Positions 43,424 to 52,849 of a DNA stretch of 64,000 nt are shown one piece after another; position 1 is the first letter of the stretch, and each line of letters begins with the position of its first letter. The stretch spans positions 6,634,001-6,698,000 of the forward strand of contig NZ_CP139558.1 of assembly GCF_034262375.1 (NCBI RefSeq). The letters are read 5' to 3'. Under the pieces are notes generated by a model that was given only the letters and a program-made list of their open reading frames with translations, did not search any database and was not told where the DNA came from. The position numbers were made by a program, and so were the translations under genes. The DNA is from Mucilaginibacter sabulilitoris. Lineage in GTDB: Bacteria; Bacteroidota; Bacteroidia; Sphingobacteriales; Sphingobacteriaceae.

Positions 43424-46400
43424 TTAAAATTGAGCCCTGATACCTAATGAATAAACTCTTGACCGTGGATAAGATGCATAATCAAGTGATGGCATCAGAT
43501 CGCCGAAACCGCCTTGCCGCGTGTTAACTTCCGGGTCATAACCGGTATATTTTGACCAAAGCCAAAGATTTTTACCGCTCCCGAAAAGTGTTAGCCCCCG
43601 TAATCCTACTCTGGAAATAAATTTGGATTTGAACTGATAGGACAGGGTTACATCGCTCAAACGCAGATAGGCCCCATCTTCGATCCAGTCTGAAAGCATT
43701 AAATTCTCTTCGGGGCTTCCGGGCATTCTATAACTATTGTTCGGGTTTCCGGTTTCTACTAACGCTCCGGTGGTATTATCATATAAGTTAGGACGCCAGG
43801 AGTTGGCAAGAACTGCATTTGAATTGTTGACATTCCTGCCTGATTCTAAAGCCACCCGGTTGGCATTGTAAATCTTATTTCCATAGCTATATTGTAAAAC
43901 AACGTTAAGATTAAACCCTTTATAAGTAACCGAGTTAGTAAGACCACCGGTAAAAGCGGGCTGCCCCTGCCCTAATATGGTCCTGTCATTGGCATCAATT
44001 TTATTATCGCCATTAATGTCAATAAATTTTCTGGTGCCCGGTCGTACCGCGCTAATGGCGATTCCATTAATTTCGGTTAAGCCCGAGGCATTGATTTCCG
44101 CTTGTGATTGGAAAATGCCATTTGTTTTGTAACCATACCATTGGCCAAGAGGCTGGCCGTTTTGAATAATAGCTGATGTTCCAATACCTGACACCACTCC
44201 AGGTGCTAAACTCAATTGATCGCCAATTTGGATGGCCTTTGATCTGTTGAATCCAATATTGGCACCTATATTCCAGGAAAAGTTTTGCTTGGTAATAATT
44301 AGTCCGTTAATATCGACTTCCAGGCCACTGTTTTGAATGGATCCTAAGTTTGTCCAGGTGTTACGATAGCCGGTATATCCCGGAGTCACTTTTTGTATCA
44401 GCAGATCTTTGGTTCGTTTCAAGTACCAGTCAACCGTTAAACTAAGCCGGTCATGAAACAATCCCAGATCCATTCCGCCGTCTACCTGCGTTGTTGTTTC
44501 CCATTTAAGTGAAAGGTTTTCGGGCCTATCCACAACTACACCGTACGAGGGTGTATTGCCATTGATCGGCGAAAAATACGTGGCAATCGTTGACAAGGTT
44601 AGATATGAAGGAATAGCCGTATTTCCGCTTTGGCCAATACTTGCCCGGAATTTAAGATTACTTAGCGTACTTATTGATTTTATAAATTTCTCTTCTGAAG
44701 CGCGCCAGGCCAACGCAGCCGACGGAAAATAACCCCATTTATTTGCGCCGCTAAACCGGGAAGATCCATCGGCGCGCATTGTTGCGGTAAACAGATATTT
44801 ATTTTTGAATGAATACTCTGCCCTCCCTAAAAATGAAGCCATCGTCCATTTAGCAATGTTGTAAGTTGGAATGATGGGGGTTGTGCCATTTGACAGTCCA
44901 AATACACCCAGAGTTTCCACGTTATAGTTCTGATTTTCAGCTGTGATCAGGCTATACTTACTTTGTTCAAATGTGGCCCCGACAAAAGCATTAATACGAT
45001 TATCCTTATTGATTTGTGTTTTGTAATAAAGTAAGTTTTCATTTAAATACCTGTTGGTTACACCTCTTGACAATAAAGCTCTCCCGTTAAATTTAGAACC
45101 GGCAGAAACATTTTTTGGATAATAGGAGTCCGTGTTAGCATTAGTGTAAGTAAGTGTTCCGGTTGATCTGAAACTGAAATGATCATCTATGGTCCAATCT
45201 AAAGCCAACCTGGTAATGAGTTCGCTAATGTTCCGGTTATTGGTTACATATTTGGCCAATGAATAGGGATTGGTGGTTATGTAACCTGCTTGCTGGGCAT
45301 TGTCCTCAATGTCAGTAAACGAAAGCGGATTTGCTGGGGGTTGCTGCAACATGGCGGTAATAATGGGATTTGATACAATTCCACCATTAAGCGCGCTTGT
45401 AGTTGGAATGAACCCATCGGTATTACTTCTGGTAAAAGAAATGTTGCTGGTTACTGTTACATTTTTTGCCAGGTTTTGTTGAAAATTAAAGCGGCCATTA
45501 TAGCGCTGGTAATCACTGAAAACAATTAAACCTCCTTGATTAAGATATCCTCCCATAAAAGCGTATTTTGTATCCTTTGTTCCTCCTTGCACACTAAGTC
45601 TATATTCTTGTACAAGACTGTGTTGAAACATGGCTTTTTGCCAATCAGTATTCACAGAATCAGGGCTGGTATAATTTTGCCATGTACTATATGGAGAATC
45701 TGTTGGAACACCCCAAAAACCTCCTGGCGTTCCCAAAGGAGTATCGCGGTAATAATTATACCCGGTTAAGGTTGAGGCTGGCGTATTCGGGTCTACAGAA
45801 CTTGCCGGTGCGTAAACATAATTGGCTAAATATTGTCGGTGAACATACTCTGATGAGTTCATTAGATTATACAAATGCGCCGGGGTTTGGTAACCTGTGT
45901 TGTTATAAAGTTCAACCTGTGCCTTTCCTGATTTGCCGCTCTTGGTTGTGATTAATATGACACCGTTGGCGCCGCGTGACCCATATATTGCTGTGCCAGA
46001 CGCGTCTTTTAGTATTTCGATATTTTCAATATCACCGGGACTAATGTTATTAGCATCATCCTGTAAAACACCGTCAATTACATATAACGGCGTACTACTT
46101 GCACTGACAGAACTGGCTCCCCGAATCCGAATTGTATTGTCTGAACCGGGAGTACCATCATTTTGTGTAATTTGCACGCCAGCCGCCTTACCTTTAATAG
46201 CGTCGGCAAAAGAAAAGAGTGTGCGTTGTGATAGGGCTTCTTTAGATATTGAAGACACAGAAGCTGTAAGGTCTGATTTTTTTGTAGTGCCATAACCGAT
46301 TACAACTATCTCGTTAAGCCCAGAATTTTGTGGTTTCATTGTAACGTTAATATCTGTCTTCTCCTGGCGGGGTATTTCGAGCCTTTCATACCCTATAAAA

Positions 46401-46948
46401 GAAAAAACAAGCACTGCATTGCTTTCAACCGCAAATTGATAGTGGCCGTCGTTATCGGTCACACTAATTTTTCCGCTTAGCTTGTCTTTAACAGTCACTC
46501 CCGGTAACGGTTGGTTCTTCTCATCAGTGACCAATCCGGAAACACGAGATGGTTCTTTTTCTGTTGCAGGAGCTGAAGTAGGCGTTTTTGATTTTATAGT
46601 AACTGTTTTACGGGTAATGGTATAAGTTAGGGGCTGCCCCGATAAACACTTATCCATAACATCGTTAATTGAGTTGCTGCTGATTGTTATGGTAACAGGC
46701 TTACCCGTTTTTAATAAATTGGCTGCATAAACAAAATCATATCCGCTTTGTTGCTGAATGCTCGCCACTACATTTTCTAATGACGCATTAGTAACGTTTA
46801 ACGTAATTTTTGGAGGAGCTCCCTGTGCATATGCACCGAAAAACATTAGGGTACATAATATTAAAGACAGACAGAAAGCAGTGGCTTTTGAGTAAAAATG
46901 GGTAATAAGAAGCCACCTGCATTTTATTGCAGTAAAATTTTTATACAT
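43424..46948 (-). CDS. SusC family TonB-dependent transporter with STN domain (PUL2)
   Basis: 1174 residues: signal peptide (ends near AYA-QGA, residue 42), STN/secretin-TonB N-terminal domain (about 48-118; 'ASLENVVASIQQQSGYDFVY'), CarboxypepD_reg-like domain (about 134-205), SusC signature 'EIVVIGYGTTKKSDLTASVSSI', plug (about 215-330, 'VLQDDANNISPGDIENIEILKDASGTAIYGSRGANGVI') and barrel, C-terminal aromatic (AQF). The STN domain is the signalling domain that contacts a FecR-type anti-sigma factor; the fecR and sigma genes lie directly upstream. It starts 72 nt after a conserved hairpin (47020-47047). It imports the PUL2 substrate. Confidence 0.95.
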   Translation of the reverse strand: MYKNFTAIKCRWLLITHFYSKATAFCLSLILCTLMFFGAYAQGAPPKITLNVTNASLENVVASIQQQSGYDFVYAANLLKTGKPVTITISSNSINDVMDKCLSGQPLTYTITRKTVTIKSKTPTSAPATEKEPSRVSGLVTDEKNQPLPGVTVKDKLSGKISVTDNDGHYQFAVESNAVLVFSFIGYERLEIPRQEKTDINVTMKPQNSGLNEIVVIGYGTTKKSDLTASVSSISKEALSQRTLFSFADAIKGKAAGVQITQNDGTPGSDNTIRIRGASSVSASSTPLYVIDGVLQDDANNISPGDIENIEILKDASGTAIYGSRGANGVILITTKSGKSGKAQVELYNNTGYQTPAHLYNLMNSSEYVHRQYLANYVYAPASSVDPNTPASTLTGYNYYRDTPLGTPGGFWGVPTDSPYSTWQNYTSPDSVNTDWQKAMFQHSLVQEYRLSVQGGTKDTKYAFMGGYLNQGGLIVFSDYQRYNGRFNFQQNLAKNVTVTSNISFTRSNTDGFIPTTSALNGGIVSNPIITAMLQQPPANPLSFTDIEDNAQQAGYITTNPYSLAKYVTNNRNISELITRLALDWTIDDHFSFRSTGTLTYTNANTDSYYPKNVSAGSKFNGRALLSRGVTNRYLNENLLYYKTQINKDNRINAFVGATFEQSKYSLITAENQNYNVETLGVFGLSNGTTPIIPTYNIAKWTMASFLGRAEYSFKNKYLFTATMRADGSSRFSGANKWGYFPSAALAWRASEEKFIKSISTLSNLKFRASIGQSGNTAIPSYLTLSTIATYFSPINGNTPSYGVVVDRPENLSLKWETTTQVDGGMDLGLFHDRLSLTVDWYLKRTKDLLIQKVTPGYTGYRNTWTNLGSIQNSGLEVDINGLIITKQNFSWNIGANIGFNRSKAIQIGDQLSLAPGVVSGIGTSAIIQNGQPLGQWYGYKTNGIFQSQAEINASGLTEINGIAISAVRPGTRKFIDINGDNKIDANDRTILGQGQPAFTGGLTNSVTYKGFNLNVVLQYSYGNKIYNANRVALESGRNVNNSNAVLANSWRPNLYDNTTGALVETGNPNNSYRMPGSPEENLMLSDWIEDGAYLRLSDVTLSYQFKSKFISRVGLRGLTLFGSGKNLWLWSKYTGYDPEVNTRQGGFGDLMPSLDYASYPRSRVYSLGIRAQF

Positions 46949-47019
46949 TTGAATGTTAGGTTAAATTATAATTGGTAAAATCGATATTAATACTACCTAA
47001 TATAGGCTAAAAGCTTACC

Positions 47020-47047
47020 AACCGGGAGCGCGCCATCGCTCCTGGTT
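47020..47047 (-). promoter_or_regulatory. Conserved FecR-SusC junction hairpin (PUL2)
   Basis: Arms AACCGGGAGCG (47020-47030) and CGCTCCTGGTT (47037-47047), 6-nt loop. The right arm is identical to that of the PUL3 junction hairpin at 60872-60900. No T-run. Confidence 0.65.
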
Positions 47048-47070
47048 TTAGGTATTGTTACGACGTTATA

Positions 47071-48246
47071 TTATGGCATAACAACTACCCTCCTTCCTTT
47101 CATCTTAAAATGAATAGTTCCTGTTTGTTCGAGTGCATTTAACAATTCTGTAATATCTTTTGAATTTGAATAGGTACCATCAAAACTTTTTTGCATTACG
47201 TCACCCTGATAACTAACGTCAATGTCATACCATCTTACCAGTTGGTCCATAATCGTTTTAATGTTATCATTATGAAAAATGAAGTAGCCATTCTTCCAGG
47301 CTACTGACTCGTAAGTATTTACGTTCTTTACTTGAATATCACTGGTGCTGTTTTTTGTAATTGACTGTTGGCCTGGTTTTAAAAGCATTGTTGAACTACT
47401 ATTTGCTGTTTGTACCGTGCCCTCCAAGAGGGTTGTTTTTGTTTCTGCACCTCCGCCATACGCATTTACATTAAAGTGTGTGCCCAAAACCTTTATCGTG
47501 GTATAATCAGTTTTCACGATGAATGGCATGTCTTTATTCTTGGCGACTTCAAAATAAGCTTCACCCGAAAGTTCAACATTTCTTTCTCCCCCGGCAAAAC
47601 GGATTGGATAACGTATAGATGAAGCGGCATTCAACCAAACATTGGTTCCATCGGCCAAAATCAAATGCCATTGACCGCCTCTTGGTGTCTCCGTTGTATT
47701 GTAACTGACAGACTGGGTAGCATCGCTATCTCCCCCCTGCACTACATACGTTAGTCTGCCTTGTTTGTCTTTATAGATTTTTAGGCCTGCTTCCTTAACC
47801 AATTCACCTGACTTTGCACCATTGAGATCTATTTTTTTTCCGTTCGCCAGGGTCAGTATGGCCTTATTAATACCTTTTTCTAAACTGGCGACCGGCTGTT
47901 TCATTACCTGGTCTTTGGAGCCTCTGTAAGTTAAAAGATATGCGCCAACGCTAAGAAAAATTATCAGCGATGCAGCAACGGCGTACCGGTACCATATTTT
48001 TATAGGACGAACCATGGCTGCTGGTTCTTTTGCCATGGTAATATCCGTTAAAAGCTGATCGCTTTCTTCGGCAGTTAAGAAATTTCCTGAGAAATCATGT
48101 TTATTCCACGATTCTTCTAATAATACATTTACCTGTTGCTCATTTCGATCATCAGCTACAAGATCCATTAATTCTTCTTTTTCCGCCGCAGTTACTTCAC
48201 GGTGGAGAAATCGTTGAAATAAAAAATCCAGCCTCTTGTTTGTCAT
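47071..48246 (-). CDS. FecR-family anti-sigma factor (PUL2)
   Basis: 391 residues. N-terminal DUF4880-like cytoplasmic part (about 1-85), a transmembrane helix (near 90-110; 'YRYAVAASLIIFLSVGAYLL') and a periplasmic FecR domain (about 175-390; 'TPRGGQWHLILADGTNVWLNAASSIRYP', 'VELSGEAYFEVAKNKDMPFIVKT', 'IKVLGTHFNVNAYGG') ending in a DUF4974-like region ('DIDVSYQGDVMQKSFDGTYSN'). It holds the sigma factor until the SusC STN domain signals. The sigma gene lies 101 nt upstream on the same strand. Closely resembles the PUL3 FecR. Confidence 0.95.
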   Translation of the reverse strand: MTNKRLDFLFQRFLHREVTAAEKEELMDLVADDRNEQQVNVLLEESWNKHDFSGNFLTAEESDQLLTDITMAKEPAAMVRPIKIWYRYAVAASLIIFLSVGAYLLTYRGSKDQVMKQPVASLEKGINKAILTLANGKKIDLNGAKSGELVKEAGLKIYKDKQGRLTYVVQGGDSDATQSVSYNTTETPRGGQWHLILADGTNVWLNAASSIRYPIRFAGGERNVELSGEAYFEVAKNKDMPFIVKTDYTTIKVLGTHFNVNAYGGGAETKTTLLEGTVQTANSSSTMLLKPGQQSITKNSTSDIQVKNVNTYESVAWKNGYFIFHNDNIKTIMDQLVRWYDIDVSYQGDVMQKSFDGTYSNSKDITELLNALEQTGTIHFKMKGRRVVVMP

Positions 48247-48347
48247 ACCAGTAAATTCAATAATTAGATTTCAGGTTGTGCTACTTTTTAAGCAATATTA
48301 TCCTAAAGACACCGATATACTAAAAAGTGGATATTGAAATTGAAAAA

Positions 48348-48941
48348 TTATTTTTTCAGAACAGCGATGATAGCAATTATTACGGTTAACTCGCTGTGTG
48401 CTTTAACAAAACGAGAGATTGCTTTAATAGCTATTTGCTGATATTTAATTACTGATTGTGGTGAAATCCCCAATTCATTAGCGATATCCGCATTTTTGCA
48501 TCCTTGCTGTTTAAGTACAAAAACACGCTTCTGCTGAGGAGGTAATTGGGCGATTGCCTGTTCAATAATTGGTTCGAACTGGTCGTAATTATGATCAGGA
48601 GAAGGTTCAGTTTCTTCCTGGGGCAATTGCAATTGAAATGTTTTTTTTCGATGCTGTTCACGAACAGTTGCGCGAATGGCGTTCAACGTAAAATTACGAG
48701 TTGTGATAAAAAGCCAGGAACTAAAATTTTTTATTTCTGGTAAAGTTGTACGTATTTCCCATATTTTGATAAATACATTCTGAATAATTTCTTTGGCCAT
48801 TTCACGAGAATCCGTGACCAAAAAAACATATTCGCCTAAGCTCTGATGATAGCCATAAAACAACTCAGCAAAAGATTTTTCGTCATCTCTGGCTATTCCA
48901 TTAAGGAGTTCGGCTTCATTATGAATACTTTTGATAGGCAA
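48348..48941 (-). CDS. ECF-type sigma factor (PUL2)
   Basis: 197 residues. Region 2 ('FAELFYGYHQSLGEYVFLVTDSREMAKEIIQNVFIKIWEIRTTLPEIKNFSSWLFITTRNFTLN') and region 4 ('LPPQQKRVFVLKQQGCKNADIANELGISPQSVIKYQQIAIKAI') are complete. The start is TTG at 48941; no ATG exists until region 2. A hydrophobic C-terminal tail ('LTVIIAIIAVL') is present, as in several Bacteroidota FecR-controlled sigma factors. Upstream of fecR; probably drives the PUL2 susC promoter. Confidence 0.9.
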   Translation of the reverse strand: MPIKSIHNEAELLNGIARDDEKSFAELFYGYHQSLGEYVFLVTDSREMAKEIIQNVFIKIWEIRTTLPEIKNFSSWLFITTRNFTLNAIRATVREQHRKKTFQLQLPQEETEPSPDHNYDQFEPIIEQAIAQLPPQQKRVFVLKQQGCKNADIANELGISPQSVIKYQQIAIKAISRFVKAHSELTVIIAIIAVLKK

Positions 48942-49157
48942 GGATGGCCAAGGCTTAAAATTAATTTAAAGTAGGGTGAATTTAAAATAAATTCTGTAGC
49001 AAACATACGATTCATCTTATAAAAACTACTTCTACAAGAAAAAAAAGCATTTTAAACCCCATCAATATCCAATTTTTTCTACTAAATGACATACATGATT
49101 AAACTGCAAAAAATTGAATGATAGTTTGTAGATTTAGAATTCATAAAATAGCATTTA

Positions 49158-50144
49158 ATGAAAAACTTAACCGTATTAAGCAGCAAGTGTGTTACCAGGG
49201 CTATCCTGACACAAATTATTTTATCATTATTTCTTTTTTCAGCTACAAATGCGTCAGCGCAGGCGGCAGGAATAACAAAAGATCCGGATGTAATTGGGAG
49301 ATGGGACATCACCATGGAAAAGGGAGGTAAAAGCCTGCCATCCTGGTTAGAGGTACAAAAATCTGGTTTCCATACACTTATTGGTCGTTTTACATACGCG
49401 TTTGGTAGTGCACGCCCCATTACAGAGGTTAAACCGCATGATGGCAAATACAGTTTCTCTATTCCACCTCAGTGGGAAGAAGGCGCCCGCAACATGGATT
49501 TTGAATTCGAGGTTTCCGGCGATAAAATAAAAGGCACCATGGTTTATACCGATGGAGCCTCCTATAACTTTACCGGTGTAAGGGCGCCTTTGCTCACAAG
49601 GACTAAAGCGCCGGTTTGGGGTAAACCTATCAGCCTATTCAACGGAAAAGATACCAAAGGCTGGCACACCGATGGCAAGAATCAATGGACAGTTGAATCC
49701 GGGATTTTAAGAAGCCTGCATTCCGGAGCTAACCTGATAACTGACAAAACCTTTACCGACTTTAAACTACATATTGAGTTTCGCTATCAGAAAGGCAGCA
49801 ACAGCGGTATATATCTGCGCGGCAGATATGAAGTACAGGTTATTGACACCAAAACCGGCGAGCCGGAACCTATTAATAATCAGTTCAGTTCTATCTATGG
49901 TTTTTTGCCACCAAATAAAATGATGGCAAAAGATGCCGGCCAGTGGCAATCATATGATATTACTTTAGTAGGCAGGTTAGTTACCATTATTGCCAACGGA
50001 ACAATGGTGATATGCAGGCAAGAGATACCAGGAATTACCGGTGGTGCCATTAACAGCCAGGAAGGTGAACCCGGACCATTACTTATTCAGGGCGATCATG
50101 GACCTATTGATTACCGAAACATCGTTATCACTCCTGCAAACTAA
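49158..50144 (+). CDS. DUF1080 protein (3-keto-disaccharide hydrolase domain), exported
   Basis: 328 residues with a signal peptide (ends near ASA-QAA, residue 35). The N-terminal half (about 40-145; 'DPDVIGRWDITMEKGGKSLPSWLEV') is a lipocalin-like domain found with DUF1080. The C-terminal half (about 150-328) is DUF1080: 'ISLFNGKDTKGWHTDG', 'WTVESGILRS', 'DFKLHIEFRYQKGSNSGIYLRGRYEVQV', 'INSQEGEPGPLLIQGDHGPIDYRNIVI'. This family now includes enzymes that hydrolyse 3-keto-glycosides. It sits alone on the plus strand between PUL2 and PUL3. Its presence beside the two FAD-type sugar oxidases of PUL2 suggests a linked oxidation-then-hydrolysis route. Confidence 0.88.
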   Translation: MKNLTVLSSKCVTRAILTQIILSLFLFSATNASAQAAGITKDPDVIGRWDITMEKGGKSLPSWLEVQKSGFHTLIGRFTYAFGSARPITEVKPHDGKYSFSIPPQWEEGARNMDFEFEVSGDKIKGTMVYTDGASYNFTGVRAPLLTRTKAPVWGKPISLFNGKDTKGWHTDGKNQWTVESGILRSLHSGANLITDKTFTDFKLHIEFRYQKGSNSGIYLRGRYEVQVIDTKTGEPEPINNQFSSIYGFLPPNKMMAKDAGQWQSYDITLVGRLVTIIANGTMVICRQEIPGITGGAINSQEGEPGPLLIQGDHGPIDYRNIVITPAN

Positions 50145-50171
50145 CCTATTGCACCCGGTGCGTTATATTAT

Positions 50172-50210
50172 AAAAAGCCAGCAGAATGTTTATTCCTGCT
50201 GGCTATTTTT
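50172..50210. terminator. Bidirectional terminator between DUF1080 and GH35
   Basis: AGCCAGCAG (50176-50184) pairs with CTGCTGGCT (50196-50204), flanked by A-run on the left and T-run on the right; it lies between two convergent genes. Confidence 0.8.
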
Positions 50211-52695
50211 ATTTAAAACTGATAACCGACTTGTATTCGGGTGTAAATGTTACCCCGTTAATCTGAAGTGTTTGTTTCCCCTTATCCGCCATATCAGCAA
50301 CTGATGCAGGCAGATCAACCAGGTACGGAGCACCTTTCATAATAGGCCTAAAATAAAAACCAAACTGGTTATCTTTAACTTTTTTGATAAAACGCTTTAA
50401 GCCAATTTCCCATGGGATGCCTTTATAAAATTCATCAGTAACCAAATTCCCGTCCAGAAAACCCATTCCTGTATCCCCTATATAATCTATTTTCAGGAAT
50501 ATGTCATTCAAGCCTACGGGTAATGTTTCGGGAAGATTTACCATCAACTTGCGGGTTCCAGATTTTGAAAACACAGGCGATAGGTTTGCCGGAAGCAATT
50601 CAACTGCATAGTTGGAGAACAGTTTGTCAGTTCCGGTTTCTGTGAGCTTGCCGCGATCAATTTGAGGCAAGGAGTGAATTTTCGGGTATACAGAAAAGTT
50701 ATATTGATCATGGCCAGTGCTTAGCATTTCGGCCGATTTATCGGTTGTTAAAACCAAAGCATCTGTAAATACTAAATGACGCCCGCCTTTCCATTCCTGC
50801 AGATAACATCTCAGCGCCATAGCTTTGTTAATTACCAGTATGTTTATTTTAATCCCGTCTTTTCCCTGGAGTACGAAACCGGCAGGCTTATCGGTAATAC
50901 AGTTTACAAATATTTTCCCATCGCGCGTTGTTGTTTTGCTGCCGGTAATTGGTTTAATGTTCACATTTCCTTTTGAAAAACAAAACTCTGGGTTTATACC
51001 CTCCGGGTTAAAAAACACATAGTAAGGATTAGCCGGATCATCCCCTTTTGCCAATAACTGTGCTGTGGCATAAATTAAATTAGTACCATGCACATCAAAA
51101 TTAAATGGCAGTATAGCATTTTCTTCTGCCTTAATATTCAATCCTCCGGTTTCAGGTATATTAATTACACCTCCTTTAACTTTAACATTTATCCTTACCG
51201 CGTTTAAATCATGATTTTTCGAATTATCCTGGAAATTATTCAGGAAAAGAAAACCGGAGTTTCCGGAGGAACGGACAGCATAACGGAGTTCATCCATATT
51301 GTCAGGCTTTAGCTGAGCGACATTTCCGGGCAACGTTGTAACCATTGGAGCCAATTGCGGTGCAAAATCATTGATAAAAAAGTGGATCAGTTTAAGTCTG
51401 TTAAATGACGGCCGAATCTGCCCGTACTCTCCTACCGGGGCCTGAAAATCGTAGGATATTTTTGGGTAACCATAAGCTTCGTCATTAAAAAAATAGCGGT
51501 CGGCAACGGGGGTTGATCCGCCATGATACATGTAATAGCCTATACCATTGGCCCCACCGCCAATACAGCGATTAATAAGCGCGTCAAGGCTTTTCTCGGG
51601 AACAAGAGGACGCCGGGTGTATGTTGTCATAATCCCCGATCCGAGTTCGGCAGCAAAAGCGGGGTAATCATTTGCTTTATAACGCACCGGCGAATAATCA
51701 GGATCGGAATGCAGATCTTTATATAAATAAAACGGAGAAAGTTCTCTTTTGGCTGTCCAGGTTGGGTAGGCATAGGCGGCGGTAACCGGCAGGGTTTCGC
51801 CGGGAATTATAGCAGCATAACCCCAGCCTGTAGCGGTATATAAAGGTGCAATAATGCCCGCCTTAACAGCAAGCGCTTTCAGTGTACGCATGTGATCATT
51901 GCCCAGGTTTGCGTAAGGATTGTCTTTAGAAGCTATCCCTACCCCCTCCTGCGTGGTGCTGCGGTCACGATCGGCAACGGTAAAGTCATAGGGCTGACCG
52001 GGATAGGTAAGCCCCCAGGGCGAGGCCGCATGCTGGTATTCATTTTCCAGCTGAACAGCAACAATTGGCCCGCCGTCTTTGTAATACAATCCTTTTAACT
52101 GTTTACCTATTTCATTGTACAGCAACTCTACATAATGAAGATATAGTGGATCATTGGTTCTTATAGTTAAAGGTTTGCCCAATAACCAGTCCGGAATTCC
52201 CCCATTACGTATTTCCCCGTGGTCAAAAGGCCCTATCCTGACAATTACCTGTATGTTATTGCTGGCACATAGTTCAATAAATTTTCGCAGATCCTTGTCC
52301 CCGCTCCAATCAAACTTACCCTCTTTTTCCTCATGTATATTCCAGAAAACATAAGTGGCAACCATATTGATACCGCCCGCTTTCAACTTTTTTATAGACT
52401 CATCCCAATACTGATTGGGATACCGGGTATAATGCATTTCGCCCGTAATTGGAATTATCGGGATCCCGCCCCTGGTTATATATTCGCTGTTAACCGTTAT
52501 GTGTTCTCCATTTGGATTGATCCCTCCCATCTTATCAAGATTTACAGGCTGGCTTTGCAGGCCTTTGCTAATATCTATCATGTAATTAGTTACCTGTGCG
52601 TAACCTGAACGGGTAACTATTAGCAACGTAAAAAGCACTAAACAAACCTTCCATATAGGTACACACGGATATCTTTTAATGAAGTAAATATTCAT
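50209..52695 (-). CDS. Glycoside hydrolase family 35, beta-galactosidase
   Basis: 828 residues from ATG 52695, which begins a signal peptide (hydrophobic 17-32, ends near YA-QVT); the longer frame to 52833 has no good start. GH35 features: 'GGIPIIPITGEMHYTRYPNQYWDESIKKLKAGGINMVATYVFWNIHEE', acid/base Glu in QLENEYQ (near 214), nucleophile Glu in FAAELGSG (near 349). The C-terminal 450 residues are beta-rich and hold carbohydrate-binding-like domains. It releases terminal beta-galactose residues in the periplasm. It follows the GH2 gene in PUL3. Confidence 0.9.
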   Translation of the reverse strand: MNIYFIKRYPCVPIWKVCLVLFTLLIVTRSGYAQVTNYMIDISKGLQSQPVNLDKMGGINPNGEHITVNSEYITRGGIPIIPITGEMHYTRYPNQYWDESIKKLKAGGINMVATYVFWNIHEEKEGKFDWSGDKDLRKFIELCASNNIQVIVRIGPFDHGEIRNGGIPDWLLGKPLTIRTNDPLYLHYVELLYNEIGKQLKGLYYKDGGPIVAVQLENEYQHAASPWGLTYPGQPYDFTVADRDRSTTQEGVGIASKDNPYANLGNDHMRTLKALAVKAGIIAPLYTATGWGYAAIIPGETLPVTAAYAYPTWTAKRELSPFYLYKDLHSDPDYSPVRYKANDYPAFAAELGSGIMTTYTRRPLVPEKSLDALINRCIGGGANGIGYYMYHGGSTPVADRYFFNDEAYGYPKISYDFQAPVGEYGQIRPSFNRLKLIHFFINDFAPQLAPMVTTLPGNVAQLKPDNMDELRYAVRSSGNSGFLFLNNFQDNSKNHDLNAVRINVKVKGGVINIPETGGLNIKAEENAILPFNFDVHGTNLIYATAQLLAKGDDPANPYYVFFNPEGINPEFCFSKGNVNIKPITGSKTTTRDGKIFVNCITDKPAGFVLQGKDGIKINILVINKAMALRCYLQEWKGGRHLVFTDALVLTTDKSAEMLSTGHDQYNFSVYPKIHSLPQIDRGKLTETGTDKLFSNYAVELLPANLSPVFSKSGTRKLMVNLPETLPVGLNDIFLKIDYIGDTGMGFLDGNLVTDEFYKGIPWEIGLKRFIKKVKDNQFGFYFRPIMKGAPYLVDLPASVADMADKGKQTLQINGVTFTPEYKSVISFK

Positions 52696-52849
52696 GTTAC
52701 ATAAATTAAATTGTTTATAAATGATTGGCTCCTCCTCGCAAGGGCACAGTAAATAGCGCACGGCTATTACCATGTCCCATAACGCGAAAGGTGTGGAATT
52801 GTAAGAAAGTGATAGCAAGCTGCCAATTGTCATTGACAGCTGTGCTATT

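Noticed and set aside
45933..46295. Plus-strand ORF of 120 codons inside susC of PUL2
   Set aside because: Mirror of the conserved plug region; similar antisense frames occur in the other two susC genes, as expected from shared coding sequence.
52696..52833. N-terminal extension of the GH35 enzyme
   Set aside because: It precedes a normal signal peptide and has no likely start codon context.
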